From Sanguibacter inulinus (GTDB lineage: Bacteria; Actinomycetota; Actinomycetes; Actinomycetales; Cellulomonadaceae), in NCBI RefSeq assembly GCF_013415325.1, contig NZ_JACBYE010000024.1:1-62140 (forward strand): DNA of 62,140 nucleotides, given 5' to 3'. Shown here one piece after another: positions 28,823 through 38,208 of the stretch. The position numbers and the translations under genes were made by a program. The first letter of the stretch is position 1. Each line of letters begins with the position of its first letter. The notes beneath the pieces were generated by a model that was not told the DNA's origin, ran no database searches, and saw nothing but the letters and a program-made list of their open reading frames with translations.

Positions 28823-30666
28823 GCCCGGCGCAGCTCGAACAGCTCTCCGCCGAGATCCGGACGTTCCTGGTCCAGTCGGTCTCGCGCACAGGCGGGCACC
28901 TCGGACCGAACCTCGGCGTCGTCGAGCTCACAGTCGCGATGCACCGCGTCTTCGCCTCGCCCAAGGACTCCTTCGTCTTCGACACGGGCCACCAGTCCTA
29001 CGTGCACAAGCTGCTGACAGGCCGCCAGAACTTCGGCGACCTGCGCCGCCGCGAGGGCCTCTCGGGCTACCCGAGCCGGGCCGAGTCCGTGCACGACATC
29101 GTCGAGAACTCCCACGCCTCGACAGCGCTCAGCTGGGCCGACGGCATCGCCAAGGCCAACGTGGTCCGTGGTCTCGACGACCGCCACGTCGTCGCCGTGA
29201 TGGGCGACGGCGCCCTGACCGGCGGGATGGCCTGGGAGGCCCTCAACAACATCGCCGACGGTCACGACCGCCGTCTCGTCCTCGTCGTCAACGACAACGG
29301 CCGCTCCTACGCGCCGACCATCGGCGGCATGGCGCACCACCTCGATACGCTGCGCACCACCCAGGGCTACGAGAGCATGCTCTCGTGGGGTCGACGCACG
29401 CTGCGCCGCTCGGGCCCTCCCGGTCGCGTCGCCTACGACGCGCTGCACGGCCTGAAGAAGGGCATCAAGGACGTCGTCGCACCCCAGGGCATGTTCGAGG
29501 ACCTGGGCATCAAGTACGTCGGGCCGGTCGACGGGCACGACGTCGAGGCGGTCGAGCGCGCCCTGACGAGCGCGAAGTCCTTCGGCGCCCCGGTGCTCGT
29601 GCACGTCATCACCGAGAAGGGCCGCGGCTACAGCCCGGCCGAGCAGGACGTGGCCGACCGCTTCCACGCCGTCGGCCAGATCCACCCGGAGACCGGACTA
29701 CCTGTCGCGCCCTCGCGCTTCGGGTGGACGAAGGTCTTCGCCGACGAGATCGTCTCGATCGGCCGCGCCCGGCCCGACGTGGTCGCGATCACCGCGGCGA
29801 TGCTCGCCCCGGTCGGGCTGGCACCCTTCGAGAAGGCCTTCCCCCACCGCACCTTCGACGTGGGCATCGCCGAGCAGCACGCCGCCACGAGCGCCGCCGG
29901 GATGGCCTTCGCGGGCCTGCACCCCGTCGTCGCGCTCTACGCGACCTTCCTCAACCGGGCCTTCGACCAGGTCCTCATGGACGTGGCGCTGCACAAGGCG
30001 GGCGTGACCTTCGTCCTCGACCGTGCGGGGATCACCGGCGACGACGGTGCGAGCCACAACGGCATGTGGGACATGGCGATGCTGCGCATCGTGCCGGGCG
30101 TCCACCTCGCCGCCCCGCGCGACGAGGCGACGCTGCGCGCGGCCCTGCGCGCAGCAGTCGACGTCGACGACGCCCCGAGCGTCGTGCGCTACCCCAAGGG
30201 CTCTGTCGGCGACCCGATCCCGGCCCTCGACACGACCGACGGGGTCGACGTCATCGGGCGCGAGACCCAGCCCGCGTCGGCCGACGGAGTCGCCGCCCGC
30301 AAGGTGCTCGTCGTGGGGATCGGCTCGATGGCCACGACAGCCCTCGAGGTGAGCTCGATCTTGTCCGCCCACGGGCTGGACACGACAGTCGCCTCGCCGA
30401 CCTGGGTCCTCCCGATGCCGTCGATGCTCGTCAAGATGACGGGGGAGCACGATCTCGTCGTGACGATCGAGGACGGTCTCGCCGAGGGCGGGATCGGTGC
30501 GCTGCTCGGCGAGCGGGCCGCGCAGGCGGGGGTGCGCACACCCGTGCACACCGTGGGTCTGCCGTCCGCCTTCCTCGACCACGCGACCCGCGACCAGATC
30601 GTCACGGCGAACAGGCTCACCGCTCCCGACATCGCCCGGGACGTGCTGGACCTGCTGGCCCGCTGA
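28774..30666 (+). CDS. dxs: 1-deoxy-D-xylulose-5-phosphate synthase
   Basis: This 630-residue thiamine-diphosphate enzyme joins pyruvate and glyceraldehyde-3-phosphate, the first step of the MEP isoprenoid pathway. The ThDP/Mg motif [17 protein letters not shown] has G144-D145-G146. [53 protein letters not shown] and [13 protein letters not shown] are all conserved. Length is normal. ATG 28774 is chosen over the in-frame ATG 28768 because AGGAGG (28761-28766) is seven bases from the former and one from the latter. A probable leaderless upstream ORF overlaps its start. Confidence 0.97.
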   Translation: MAVLETITSPADLRRLSPAQLEQLSAEIRTFLVQSVSRTGGHLGPNLGVVELTVAMHRVFASPKDSFVFDTGHQSYVHKLLTGRQNFGDLRRREGLSGYPSRAESVHDIVENSHASTALSWADGIAKANVVRGLDDRHVVAVMGDGALTGGMAWEALNNIADGHDRRLVLVVNDNGRSYAPTIGGMAHHLDTLRTTQGYESMLSWGRRTLRRSGPPGRVAYDALHGLKKGIKDVVAPQGMFEDLGIKYVGPVDGHDVEAVERALTSAKSFGAPVLVHVITEKGRGYSPAEQDVADRFHAVGQIHPETGLPVAPSRFGWTKVFADEIVSIGRARPDVVAITAAMLAPVGLAPFEKAFPHRTFDVGIAEQHAATSAAGMAFAGLHPVVALYATFLNRAFDQVLMDVALHKAGVTFVLDRAGITGDDGASHNGMWDMAMLRIVPGVHLAAPRDEATLRAALRAAVDVDDAPSVVRYPKGSVGDPIPALDTTDGVDVIGRETQPASADGVAARKVLVVGIGSMATTALEVSSILSAHGLDTTVASPTWVLPMPSMLVKMTGEHDLVVTIEDGLAEGGIGALLGERAAQAGVRTPVHTVGLPSAFLDHATRDQIVTANRLTAPDIARDVLDLLAR

Positions 30667-30671
30667 CTGCC

Positions 30672-30697
30672 CTCCCGGCCGTCGTGACGGCCGGGAG
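30672..30697 (+). terminator. Terminator after dxs
   Basis: CTCCCGGCCGTC and GACGGCCGGGAG form a perfect 12-bp stem with a 2-base centre, five bases after the dxs stop. GC-rich, no T-run. Confidence 0.75.
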
Positions 30698-30787
30698 CTG
30701 CCGGTCAGGCCGTGCGCCAGGGCACCCGCGACGCTGCCGACAGCTGCGTCGACGGTGAGGGCACGGTCTGTCGTGCCCGGAGCCTGC

Positions 30788-30839
30788 GGAGAACTTTCTT
30801 GCCCCGAAGTGCATCCGCGGGCGCCCGCGCGGGAGAACT
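30788..30839 (+). promoter_or_regulatory. Repeated GGAGAACT elements upstream of the DUF4397 gene
   Basis: GGAGAACT occurs at 30788-30795 and again at 30832-30839, 44 bases apart, within the 243-base gap before the sortase substrate. They resemble GGAAC-type -35 elements of ECF sigma factors and could be recognised by the SigK-like factor encoded downstream. No convincing -10 partner was seen. Confidence 0.25.
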
Positions 30840-30909
30840 ACAGGTGTCAGAAGGAACACCGGAGCTCCCCACGCCACCCCGCTGGGGACGTTCGACATCT
30901 GGAGTACTC

Positions 30910-31761
30910 ATGCGAGCTCGAGACCGCGTCATCACCTCAGTGGCTGTCGCCGCACTGACCGCCGGAGGAGCTGGACTCCTCGTGGCCCCCGCACAGGCCC
31001 AGACCGAGGGTGCAGACGCCTCCCTGTCTGTGCTGCACGGTGTCCCTGGGCTCACCGTCGACGTCTGGGTCAACGGCGAGCGGACCCTGGACGACTTCGA
31101 GCCCGGCACCCTCGCCGGCCCCCTCGACCTCCCCGCCGGCACCTACAGCGTCGCCATCACGGCGGCCGACGCTGTCGACGCGAGCGCACCGGCCATCGGC
31201 CCCGTCGACCTCCCGCTCGCCGCCGGGACGAGCTACACGGCTGTCGCCCACCTCGACGCTGCGGGAACCCCGACCGCCACGCTCTTCACCAACGACACCT
31301 CGACCACGGCGGCCGGAGAGGGACGCCTCACCGTGCGCCACGTCGCCGCCGCGCCGGCTGTCGACGTCCTCGCAGGGGGCACAGCCGTGATCAGCGGGCT
31401 CGAGAACCCCGCAGAGCAGGTCCTCGACCTCCCGGCCTCGACGCTGTCGGTCGCCGTGGCAGCAGCCGGTACGACGGAGCCGGTCCTCGGCCCTGTCGAC
31501 GTGACCGTCGCCGAAGGGGTCAACACCATCGCGTACGCCTACGGCAGCCTGGCGGACGGCACCCTCGCGCTCGCGACGCAGACCGTCGACGGCCTGCACT
31601 CGGCGCCGTCGGCCATCCAGGCCGGGGAGGTCGGGCTGGCGGCGACAGGATTCACCTCTGACGGCCCGTCGCCCTGGGTCGTGGTGAGCGCAGGACTGGT
31701 TCTCGTGGCCGCCGCCTCGGTGGTCCTCCTCACGGTCCGGCGCAGCCGGGCGCGCGTCTGA
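30910..31761 (+). CDS. DUF4397 surface protein with LAATG sorting signal
   Basis: This 283-residue exported protein has an N-terminal signal peptide (MRARDRVITSVAVAALTAGG, probable cleavage after AQA near 30). Two DUF4397 repeats follow, each beginning with the family pattern VLHGVPGLTVDVWVNG and VRHVAAAPAVDVLAGG. The C-terminus is a cell-wall sorting signal: LAATG at 243-247, a hydrophobic helix (WVVVSAGLVLVAAASVVLL) and a basic RRSRARV tail. LAxTG is the motif used by actinobacterial sortases in place of LPxTG. A sortase gene follows 14 bases later, so this is its likely substrate. The function of DUF4397 domains is unknown; adhesion-like roles are guesses. Confidence 0.88.
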   Translation: MRARDRVITSVAVAALTAGGAGLLVAPAQAQTEGADASLSVLHGVPGLTVDVWVNGERTLDDFEPGTLAGPLDLPAGTYSVAITAADAVDASAPAIGPVDLPLAAGTSYTAVAHLDAAGTPTATLFTNDTSTTAAGEGRLTVRHVAAAPAVDVLAGGTAVISGLENPAEQVLDLPASTLSVAVAAAGTTEPVLGPVDVTVAEGVNTIAYAYGSLADGTLALATQTVDGLHSAPSAIQAGEVGLAATGFTSDGPSPWVVVSAGLVLVAAASVVLLTVRRSRARV

Positions 31762-31775
31762 GCACCCGTCTCGCG

Positions 31776-32516
31776 ATGCGTCTGACGCCCACGGGCGCCC
31801 ACCCGGCGAGCAGCAGCAGGCTGCTGCTCGCCGGGTCGCTCGCGCTCCTGATCGTGATCTCCTCCGGCTGCGCCCGGCAGGTCGAGCCGCCCCCAGCCAT
31901 GGCCGGGACGCAGGTCGTCGAGCCCTCGACGCCGGGCACGCCCACGACGCCCCCGGTGCCAGACGGGCCCCAGCCGTCACCACCCTCGTCGCCGCGGGTG
32001 CCTGCTCCGGCACCGGACCCCGCTGACATCCCGGTCCGCCCCGCTGCAGACGCGCTCGCAGGCGAGCTCCCGAGACCAGTCAGGGTCGTCGTCGACGCGC
32101 TCGACATCGACATGGAGGTCGAGGCTCTCGGGGTCGCCCCCGACGGCACCATGGAGCTCCCGGAGACCGGGCTGCGGGCAGCCTGGTACAGGTACGGTTC
32201 CGCGCCGTCCAGCGCCGCCGGGGTGACGCTCCTGGCCGCTCATGCCGACACCCGGTCGACAGGTCTCGGTCCCTTCGCGAGGCTCGTGGACGCCGAGGTC
32301 GGCAGTGCTGTGGTCGTCACCGACGAGAGCGGCGAGGACGTCACCTACACGGTCACGGAGAAGGCCCAGGTGGCCAAGTCGGAGATCGCGCTCGACGACC
32401 TCTTCAGCAGGGAGGGGCCACGGCGTCTCGTGCTCGTCACCTGTGGTGGCGTCTTCGACCGCAGCACAGGACACTATGTGGACAACGTCGTCGTCACCGC
32501 TGTGCCGGCGTCGTGA
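31776..32516 (+). CDS. Class F-like sortase
   Basis: This 246-residue transpeptidase would attach sorting-signal proteins to the wall. An N-terminal membrane segment (LLLAGSLALLIVISSGC) ends in a cysteine at C32 that might be lipidated, although the lipobox is weak. A Pro-rich spacer to about residue 85 precedes the sortase barrel. Catalytic residues are H156 in LLAAHADT, C223 in LVTCGG and an arginine in FDRSTGHY. It lies between its presumed LAATG substrate and a SigK-like factor whose longest frame overlaps its stop (GTGA). Short actinobacterial sortases beside DUF4397 proteins are usually grouped as class F; class E is the alternative. Confidence 0.87.
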   Translation: MRLTPTGAHPASSSRLLLAGSLALLIVISSGCARQVEPPPAMAGTQVVEPSTPGTPTTPPVPDGPQPSPPSSPRVPAPAPDPADIPVRPAADALAGELPRPVRVVVDALDIDMEVEALGVAPDGTMELPETGLRAAWYRYGSAPSSAAGVTLLAAHADTRSTGLGPFARLVDAEVGSAVVVTDESGEDVTYTVTEKAQVAKSEIALDDLFSREGPRRLVLVTCGGVFDRSTGHYVDNVVVTAVPAS

Positions 32517-32623
32517 GCGGGTCGTCCGGGCCGCTCACCTCGGTGGACGGTGGACCGCAAGGGCCCCGAGATCAGCGAGAGCACCGAGAGTTCCGAGCGG
32601 ATGGCGACCAGGGAGGGCTCAGG

Positions 32624-33193
32624 GTGGGTGACACGGTCGACCTGCACGCCGACGACCTCGCTGCTCGTTTCGCGGGCGGTGACGAGAGCGCTCTCGCCGA
32701 CGCCTACGGTCGGTGGTCGTCCCTCGTGTACTCGGTCGCACTCCGTTCCCTGGGGAGCGCCGCCGACGCCGAGGACGTGACGCAGCAGGTCTTCGTCGCC
32801 GCCTGGCGGGGGAGGGACGGCTACGACCCCGGGCGCGCACGGCTGTCGACCTGGGTGATGGGCATCGCCCGGTTCAAGATCGCCGACGCGCACGCCGCTG
32901 CGGCGCGCCATCGTACTGTCGTCGAGGCGACAGCCACCGCGATCCCCGAGGAGGTGACGACCGACCGCATGGCAGAGCAGACCACGCTGCGGCTCCTGGT
33001 CGCCGACGAGCTCGACAAGCTGGGGGAGCCTGCGGGGACGATCCTGCGGCTAGCCTTCTTCCGCGACCTCACGCACGTCCAGATCGCCGACGAGATGAGG
33101 CTGCCCCTGGGCACCGTCAAGAGTCACGTCCGACGCAGCCTGACGCGGTTGCGCACACGGTTGGAGGTGGACGGTGCAGCATCTCGACCCTGA
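32624..33193 (+). CDS. ECF RNA polymerase sigma factor, SigK-like
   Basis: This 189-residue sigma-70 family protein has region 2 (DESALADAYGRWSSLVYSVA ... DAEDVTQQVFVAAWRG, with STWVMGIARFKIAD) and region 4 (LRLAFFRDLTHVQIADEMRL then PLGTVKSHVRRSLTRLR). The GTG at 32624 has GGGAGG eight bases upstream. A longer frame from GTG 32513, overlapping the sortase stop, would add 37 residues lacking sigma homology. The gene overlaps the following RskA-like anti-sigma by 20 bases, the standard SigK-RskA arrangement. It probably controls its own cluster including the sortase substrate. Confidence 0.88.
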   Translation: MGDTVDLHADDLAARFAGGDESALADAYGRWSSLVYSVALRSLGSAADAEDVTQQVFVAAWRGRDGYDPGRARLSTWVMGIARFKIADAHAAAARHRTVVEATATAIPEEVTTDRMAEQTTLRLLVADELDKLGEPAGTILRLAFFRDLTHVQIADEMRLPLGTVKSHVRRSLTRLRTRLEVDGAASRP

Positions 33194-33962
33194 GACCCTG
33201 GCGCTGCTCGCGCTCGGGGAGCACCCCGGCGACGTGTCGACAGACGCAGACCGGGCGCACCTGGACGCCTGCGCAGCCTGCAGCACCGAGCTCTCGGCGC
33301 TCTCGGAGGTGTCGCAGGTGGCCACCACGGTCACTGCCGCCGACGTCCTCGTGGCGCCGGGCGCTGCGGTGTGGCAGCGGATCCACGCCGAGCTCGGGCT
33401 CCGCGACGTCGGTCCTGAGAACCCGGTCCGCGAGCCTCTCGCGCCGCCCGTCGACGACGGGGACCGACGCCTGAGCGTCGTCCGGGACACCGCCCCGCCC
33501 ACGAGCGCGCCCAGGCAGCGCAGGCTCCTGCCCTGGGTGTCGGCTGCCGCTGCTGCGGCGCTGGTCGTCGGAGTGGCTGGAGGAGTGTTCTGGGAGCGCC
33601 AGGAGTCGACCGGAGCCGAGGTCACGTTGGCCTCGGCGTCGCTCGACGCGCTGCCGGCCTGGCCCGACGCCTCCGGGCAGGCCAGGCTCGAAGAGTCGGC
33701 GGACGGGCTGCGGCAGGTGGTCGTCGACGTCGACGCAGCCGCGACCCCCGGTGGGTACCGCGAGGTCTGGTTGCTCGCCGACGACCTGAGCGGTCTGGTG
33801 AGTCTCGGTGTGCTCGAGGGGAACCAGGGCCGCTTCGACGTCCCCGCCGGCCTCGACGTCTCGCGCTTCTCGCTCGTGGACGTGTCTCAAGAGCCTCTCG
33901 ACGGGGACCCCGGGCACTCCGGGGACTCGATCGTCCGCGGCGCTCTGGGAGCAGCGTCGTGA
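33174..33962 (+). CDS. RskA-like anti-sigma-K factor
   Basis: This 262-residue membrane-spanning anti-sigma factor would hold the SigK-like factor at the membrane until regulated proteolysis. The cytosolic N-terminus has the zinc-type motif H29-x3-C33-x2-C36 (HLDACAACSTEL). One membrane helix lies at about 119-140 (LLPWVSAAAAAALVVGVAGG). The extracellular C-terminal domain matches RskA (LEESADGLRQVVVDVDAAAT, then YREVWLLADDLSGLVSLGVL and the final SGDSIVRGAL). GTG start overlaps the sigma gene and has GGAGGTGG upstream. It ends the operon; 202 bases follow before pflB. Confidence 0.88.
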   Translation: MQHLDPETLALLALGEHPGDVSTDADRAHLDACAACSTELSALSEVSQVATTVTAADVLVAPGAAVWQRIHAELGLRDVGPENPVREPLAPPVDDGDRRLSVVRDTAPPTSAPRQRRLLPWVSAAAAAALVVGVAGGVFWERQESTGAEVTLASASLDALPAWPDASGQARLEESADGLRQVVVDVDAAATPGGYREVWLLADDLSGLVSLGVLEGNQGRFDVPAGLDVSRFSLVDVSQEPLDGDPGHSGDSIVRGALGAAS

Positions 33963-34100
33963 GAGCCTGGGTCCGGGGGTGAGGGGAAGCCCTGCGCAAG
34001 TGACCTTGGCCCTGTCTACCTCTGATCTGGACGCGCCCGGCTCGGTGTGACGCACGCCTCCCTCGGCCGATGGACCGAGGGCCTAAGGTCCCAAGTCGTC

Positions 34101-34121
34101 CTATGAATATCTCCATAGTCT
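34101..34121 (+). promoter_or_regulatory. Inverted repeat and -10 candidate upstream of pflB
   Basis: CTATG-N8-CATAG (34101-34118) overlaps a TAGTCT -10 candidate (34116-34121), 43 bases before the pflB start. This AT-richer patch is the only such site in 33963-34164 and is a plausible operator for an anaerobic or redox regulator. It does not match FNR or Rex consensus. Confidence 0.4.
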
Positions 34122-34164
34122 GAGAGCACGATCAGAACGGTCGAGCAGGACGAAGGAGACGACG

Positions 34165-36444
34165 ATGACTACAACCGCAGACGGCTCGGCCACGACGGCC
34201 GGTGCTACCGCTCCCGCAGCGTGGCGGACGTTCGAGACCGGGCCGTGGACGGAGTCCGTCGACGTCCGCGACTTCATGCAGCGCAACTACACCCCCTACG
34301 AGGGCGACGCCTCGTTCCTCGCGGGGCCCACAGCCAAGACGCTGGCCGTGTGGGACACCCTCGAGAAGGAGTACCTGTCGGTCGAGCGCGCCAAGCGCGT
34401 CTTCGACGTCGACACCCACATCCCCGCGGACGTGGACGCCTTCCCGGCCGGTTACATCAGCGCTGACGACGACGTCGTCGTCGGGCTGCAGACCGACGTC
34501 CCGCTCAAGCGCGCGATGATGCCGTACGGCGGCTGGCGCATGGTCGAGACCGCCATCAAGGAGGCCGGCCTCGAGCCCGACCCGCAGGTGAAGGAGATCT
34601 TCACCAAGTACCGCAAGACCCACAACGAGGGTGTCTTCGACATCTACACCCCGCGCATCCGTGCAGCCCGCTCGTCCCACATCATCACCGGCCTTCCCGA
34701 CTCCTACGGCCGCGGCCGCATCATCGGCGACTACCGCCGTGTCGCGCTCTACGGCGTCGACTTCCTCATCTCCGAGAAGATGAAGGACAAGGACCTCGTC
34801 GCAGACCAGGGCTTCACCGAGAGCTGGGCGCGCTACCGCGAAGAGCACTCCGAGCAGATCAAGGCGCTCAAGAAGCTCAAGAACCTCGGCGAGCAGTACG
34901 GCTTCGACCTCGGTCGCCCGGCGGCCACGGCCAAGGAAGCCGTCCAGTGGACGTACTTCGGCTACCTCGCTGCCGTGAAGTCTCAGGACGGTGCGGCCAT
35001 GAGCATCGGTCGCCTCTCCGCCTTCCTCGACACCTACGTCGAGCGTGACTTCGCCGAGGGCACCCTCACGGAGTCCGAGGCCCAGGAGCTCATCGACGCC
35101 CTGGTCATCAAGCTGCGCATCACGCGCTTCCTGCGGACCATCGACTACGACCAGATCTTCTCGGGCGACCCGTACTGGGCCACCTGGTCCGACGCCGGCT
35201 TCGGCGACGACGGCCGCACGCAGGTCACCAAGACCTCGTTCCGCCTGCTCCAGACGCTCCGCAACCTCGGCCCGGCTCCCGAGCCGAACATCACGATCTT
35301 CTGGCACGAAGACCTGCCCCAGGGCTACAAGGACTTCTGCGCCGCGATCTCGATCGAGACCTCGGCCATCCAGTACGAGTCCGACGCGCAGATCCGCCAG
35401 CACTGGGGTGACGACGCCGCGATCGCCTGCTGCGTGTCCCCGATGCGGGTCGGCAAGCAGATGCAGTTCTTCGGGGCCCGCGTCAACGCTGCCAAGAGCC
35501 TGCTCTACGCGGTCAACGGTGGGCGCGACGAGATGAGCGGCAAGCAGATCGTCTCAGGCTTCGAGGGCATCACCTCCGACGAGCCGCTCAGCTACGACGA
35601 GGTGTGGGCGAAGTACGACGCCATGCTCGACTGGGTCGTCCAGACCTACGTCGAGGCGCTCAACATCATCCACTACAGCCACGACAAGTACGCCTACGAG
35701 TCGATCGAGATGGCGCTCCACGACTCCGAGATCGTGCGCACGATGGGCTGCGGCATCGCCGGCCTGTCGATCGTCACCGACAGCCTGTCGGCCATCAAGT
35801 ACGCGACGGTCACCCCGGTCCGCGACGAGACCGGTCTTGTCGTCGACTACATCACCGAGGGCGACTTCCCCGTCTACGGCAACGACGACGACAAGGCCGA
35901 CGAGATCGCCCAGCTGGTCGTCAAGACAGTCATGGACAAGATCCGGGCGCTGCCGCTCTACCGCGACGCCGTCCCGACCCAGTCCGTCCTGACGATCACG
36001 TCCAACGTGGTCTACGGCAAGGCGACCGGCAGCTTCCCCTCCGGTCACCGCAAGGGCGAGCCCTTCTCCCCGGGTGCCAACCCCGAGAACGGCATGGACA
36101 CGCACGGTATGGTCGCCTCCATGCTCTCGGTGGGCAAGCTCGACTACAACGACGCGCTCGACGGCATCTCGCTGACGAACACGATCACCCCCTCCGGCCT
36201 CGGCCGGAACAAGGAGGAGCAGGTCGGCAACCTCGTCGGCATCCTGGACGCCGGGATGACCGAGGGCCTCTTCCACGCGAACATCAACGTCCTCAACAGG
36301 GAGACCCTCGAGGACGCGATCGAGAACCCGGAGAACTACCCCAACCTCACGGTCCGGGTCTCCGGCTACGCGGTGAACTTCGTCAAGCTGACGCGCGAGC
36401 AGCAGATGGACGTCTTGGCCCGCACGTTCCACCAGTCGGCGTGA
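34165..36444 (+). CDS. pflB: Formate C-acetyltransferase (pyruvate formate-lyase)
   Basis: This 759-residue glycyl-radical enzyme splits pyruvate with CoA into acetyl-CoA and formate under anaerobic conditions. The active-site pair C422-C423 is in [13 protein letters not shown] and the radical glycine is G734 in VRVSGYAV, with the expected spacing from the C-terminus. N-terminal signatures RRTFETG-like [20 protein letters not shown] and YTPYEGD are standard; a Thr/Ala-rich leader of about 18 residues precedes them. GAAGGAGAC lies upstream of ATG. Its activase follows 134 bases later beyond two hairpins. It points to mixed-acid fermentation in an organism that also has aconitase. Confidence 0.97.
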   Translation: MTTTADGSATTAGATAPAAWRTFETGPWTESVDVRDFMQRNYTPYEGDASFLAGPTAKTLAVWDTLEKEYLSVERAKRVFDVDTHIPADVDAFPAGYISADDDVVVGLQTDVPLKRAMMPYGGWRMVETAIKEAGLEPDPQVKEIFTKYRKTHNEGVFDIYTPRIRAARSSHIITGLPDSYGRGRIIGDYRRVALYGVDFLISEKMKDKDLVADQGFTESWARYREEHSEQIKALKKLKNLGEQYGFDLGRPAATAKEAVQWTYFGYLAAVKSQDGAAMSIGRLSAFLDTYVERDFAEGTLTESEAQELIDALVIKLRITRFLRTIDYDQIFSGDPYWATWSDAGFGDDGRTQVTKTSFRLLQTLRNLGPAPEPNITIFWHEDLPQGYKDFCAAISIETSAIQYESDAQIRQHWGDDAAIACCVSPMRVGKQMQFFGARVNAAKSLLYAVNGGRDEMSGKQIVSGFEGITSDEPLSYDEVWAKYDAMLDWVVQTYVEALNIIHYSHDKYAYESIEMALHDSEIVRTMGCGIAGLSIVTDSLSAIKYATVTPVRDETGLVVDYITEGDFPVYGNDDDKADEIAQLVVKTVMDKIRALPLYRDAVPTQSVLTITSNVVYGKATGSFPSGHRKGEPFSPGANPENGMDTHGMVASMLSVGKLDYNDALDGISLTNTITPSGLGRNKEEQVGNLVGILDAGMTEGLFHANINVLNRETLEDAIENPENYPNLTVRVSGYAVNFVKLTREQQMDVLARTFHQSA

Positions 36445-36449
36445 GCCGC

Positions 36450-36510
36450 CACCTCCGCCCGCGGAGGTGACCCGACGGCGGCGGCTGCTCGAGACGAGCG
36501 GCCGCCGCCG
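36450..36510 (+). terminator. Two tandem hairpins between pflB and pflA
   Basis: The first hairpin is CACCTCCGC-CC-GCGGAGGTG (36450-36469). The second is a 16-pair stem with one G-U pair, CGGCGGCGGCTGCTCG-AGA-CGAGCGGCCGCCGCCG (36476-36510, written in two parts here). They begin six bases after the pflB stop. They may act as a partial terminator or as mRNA-stabilising ends that set a high PflB to PflA ratio. Confidence 0.7.
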
Positions 36511-36578
36511 GAAACACCAGGCTCCGCGCCAGCGGCGCGGACCACCGGACAGCCGTCCACCCTTCGAAGGGACGCACC

Positions 36579-37508
36579 ATGAGCACCCAGACCACCGGCG
36601 AGGCAGTCGGGAGCGCGCAGCAGGTTTCAGGGATGCGGGGCGTCCAGGCACCGGGACCCGCAGAGTCGACCTTCGACAAAGACTTCGAGGCCCCGGAGCG
36701 CCGGACCGTCGGCGCAGGAACCGAAGGTCTGGCGATCTCGGGTGCGAGCCACGGCGACAGGCTCACCCAGATGCGAGAAGGGACTCTCGGGTCGATCCAC
36801 TCCTGGGAGCTCGTGACGGCGGTCGACGGGCCCGGTACCCGGATGACGGTCTTCTTCGCAGGGTGCCCTCTGCGCTGCCTCTACTGCCACAACCCCGACA
36901 CCTTCAAGATGAAGGACGGGGAGTCTGTCACCTCCGACGAGCTGCTGCGACGGATCCGGCGTTACAGGGCCCTGTTCCGCGCGACAGGCGGAGGGCTGAC
37001 GATCTCCGGTGGCGAGGTGCTCATGCAGCCGGCATTCGCCGCGACGATCCTCAAGGGCGCCAAGGCTGAAGGCATCCACACCACGATCGACACCTCCGGG
37101 TACCTCGGTGCGTCGTGCACCGACGAGATGCTCGAGAACATCGACCTCGTCCTGCTCGACGTGAAGTCGGGTGACGAGGCGACCTACAAGAAGGTCACCG
37201 GGCGTGAGCTCCAGCCGACCCTCGACTTCGGTCGGCGGCTGGCCGCCAAGGACATCGAGATCTGGCTGAGGTTCGTCCTCGTCCCTGGGCTCACCGACGA
37301 TGTCGAGAACGTCGAGAAGGTCGCCCAGTACGCTGCCACGCTGTCGTCCGTCTCCCGCGTGGAGGTGCTCCCCTTCCACCAGATGGGGCTGGACAAGTGG
37401 AAGACGCTCGGGCTGAAGTACGAGCTCGCCGACGCCGAACCGCCGAGCAAAGAGCTGCTCGAGCGGGTGCGCGACCAGTTCCGCAGCAAAGGTCTGACCG
37501 TCTACTGA
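36579..37508 (+). CDS. pflA: Pyruvate formate-lyase activating enzyme
   Basis: This 309-residue radical-SAM enzyme generates the glycyl radical on PflB. The 4Fe-4S motif is C96-x3-C100-x2-C103 in GCPLRCLYCHNP; GGLTISGGEVLMQ and the final HQMGLDKWKTLGLKY are conserved. The family core normally begins near SIHSWELVTAVDGPGTR; here about 64 extra residues precede it. The annotated ATG at 36579 has a good AAGGGA ribosome site, whereas the internal ATG at codon 65 (36771) does not, so the extension is probably translated. It is downstream of pflB and ends in a short palindrome that may terminate transcription. Confidence 0.95.
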   Translation: MSTQTTGEAVGSAQQVSGMRGVQAPGPAESTFDKDFEAPERRTVGAGTEGLAISGASHGDRLTQMREGTLGSIHSWELVTAVDGPGTRMTVFFAGCPLRCLYCHNPDTFKMKDGESVTSDELLRRIRRYRALFRATGGGLTISGGEVLMQPAFAATILKGAKAEGIHTTIDTSGYLGASCTDEMLENIDLVLLDVKSGDEATYKKVTGRELQPTLDFGRRLAAKDIEIWLRFVLVPGLTDDVENVEKVAQYAATLSSVSRVEVLPFHQMGLDKWKTLGLKYELADAEPPSKELLERVRDQFRSKGLTVY

Positions 37509-37520
37509 CCCGCGGTCGCC

Positions 37521-37539
37521 GTCAGCAGGTCCTGCTGAC
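37521..37539 (+). terminator. Short palindrome after pflA
   Basis: GTCAGCAGG-T-CCTGCTGAC is a near-continuous 9-bp inverted repeat, 12 bases after the pflA stop. The following 37540-37600 is a low-complexity run of GACCC-type units. Likely a terminator region. Confidence 0.4.
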
Positions 37540-37713
37540 CCGACCCGTCCTGCTGGACCGACCCGTCTCGCCGACCCGACCCGACCCGACCTGCTGGCCG
37601 AGCCGGGAACGAGCACGCGGTACCGCTCAGAGGATGCTGCGGTGCCTGGTCAGGCAGAGCTGGGGGCGTCGCGCCCGAGGTGCCCGTGAGCTCGGGCGGT
37701 GCCAGAGTGGAGC

Positions 37714-38097
37714 ATGGCAATCACACAGATCCAGCTCTTCTCGGTCCCCGTCTCCGACCAGGACCGTTCGCGCGACTTCTACCGTGACGTCCTCGGTTTC
37801 CAGGTCCTCGGCGACCGCCAGCTGACCCCCGAGATGCGGTGGCTCCAGCTGGCTCCGCCCCGCGGAGACACGAGCATCACCCTCGTCACGTGGTTCCCGA
37901 CGATGCAGCCGGGGGACCTCAAGGGCATCGTCGTCGAGACCGACGACCTCGACGGCGACGTCACCAGGCTCACCGAGGCTGGTGTGACCTTCACCAGCGG
38001 GATCGACGAGCAGCCGTGGGGACGCTTCGCCACCTTCGACGACCCTGACGGCAACGGCATCGTCCTGCAGCACACGACGAACCGCGTGCTCATCTGA
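37714..38097 (+). CDS. VOC (glyoxalase/bleomycin-resistance fold) family protein
   Basis: This 127-residue metal-binding vicinal-oxygen-chelate protein starts MAITQIQLFSVPVSDQDRSR. The beta-alpha-beta repeats are recognisable: FYRDVLGFQVLGD early and the terminal RFATFDDPDGNGIVLQ, whose glutamate-equivalent is replaced by Q/H in LQHT. Members range from dioxygenases to antibiotic-binding proteins, so no reaction can be assigned. It is monocistronic, converging on fadB across a region with a long perfect hairpin. Confidence 0.83.
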   Translation: MAITQIQLFSVPVSDQDRSRDFYRDVLGFQVLGDRQLTPEMRWLQLAPPRGDTSITLVTWFPTMQPGDLKGIVVETDDLDGDVTRLTEAGVTFTSGIDEQPWGRFATFDDPDGNGIVLQHTTNRVLI

Positions 38098-38208
38098 GCG
38101 AGCCCACCACCTCACGAGCCCGCCACATCATGAGCCCGCTTCCTCCCGGGCTCCCGGGCTCACGGGCACTCGAGTCACGAGCCACGAGCCCTGACTCCTG
38201 AGCTCACC

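Noticed and set aside
34119-34133. TPP-riboswitch-like CTGAGA upstream of pflB
   Set aside because: Only the CTGAGA hexamer is present. No paired thi-box structure is seen and the gene is not a thiamine target.
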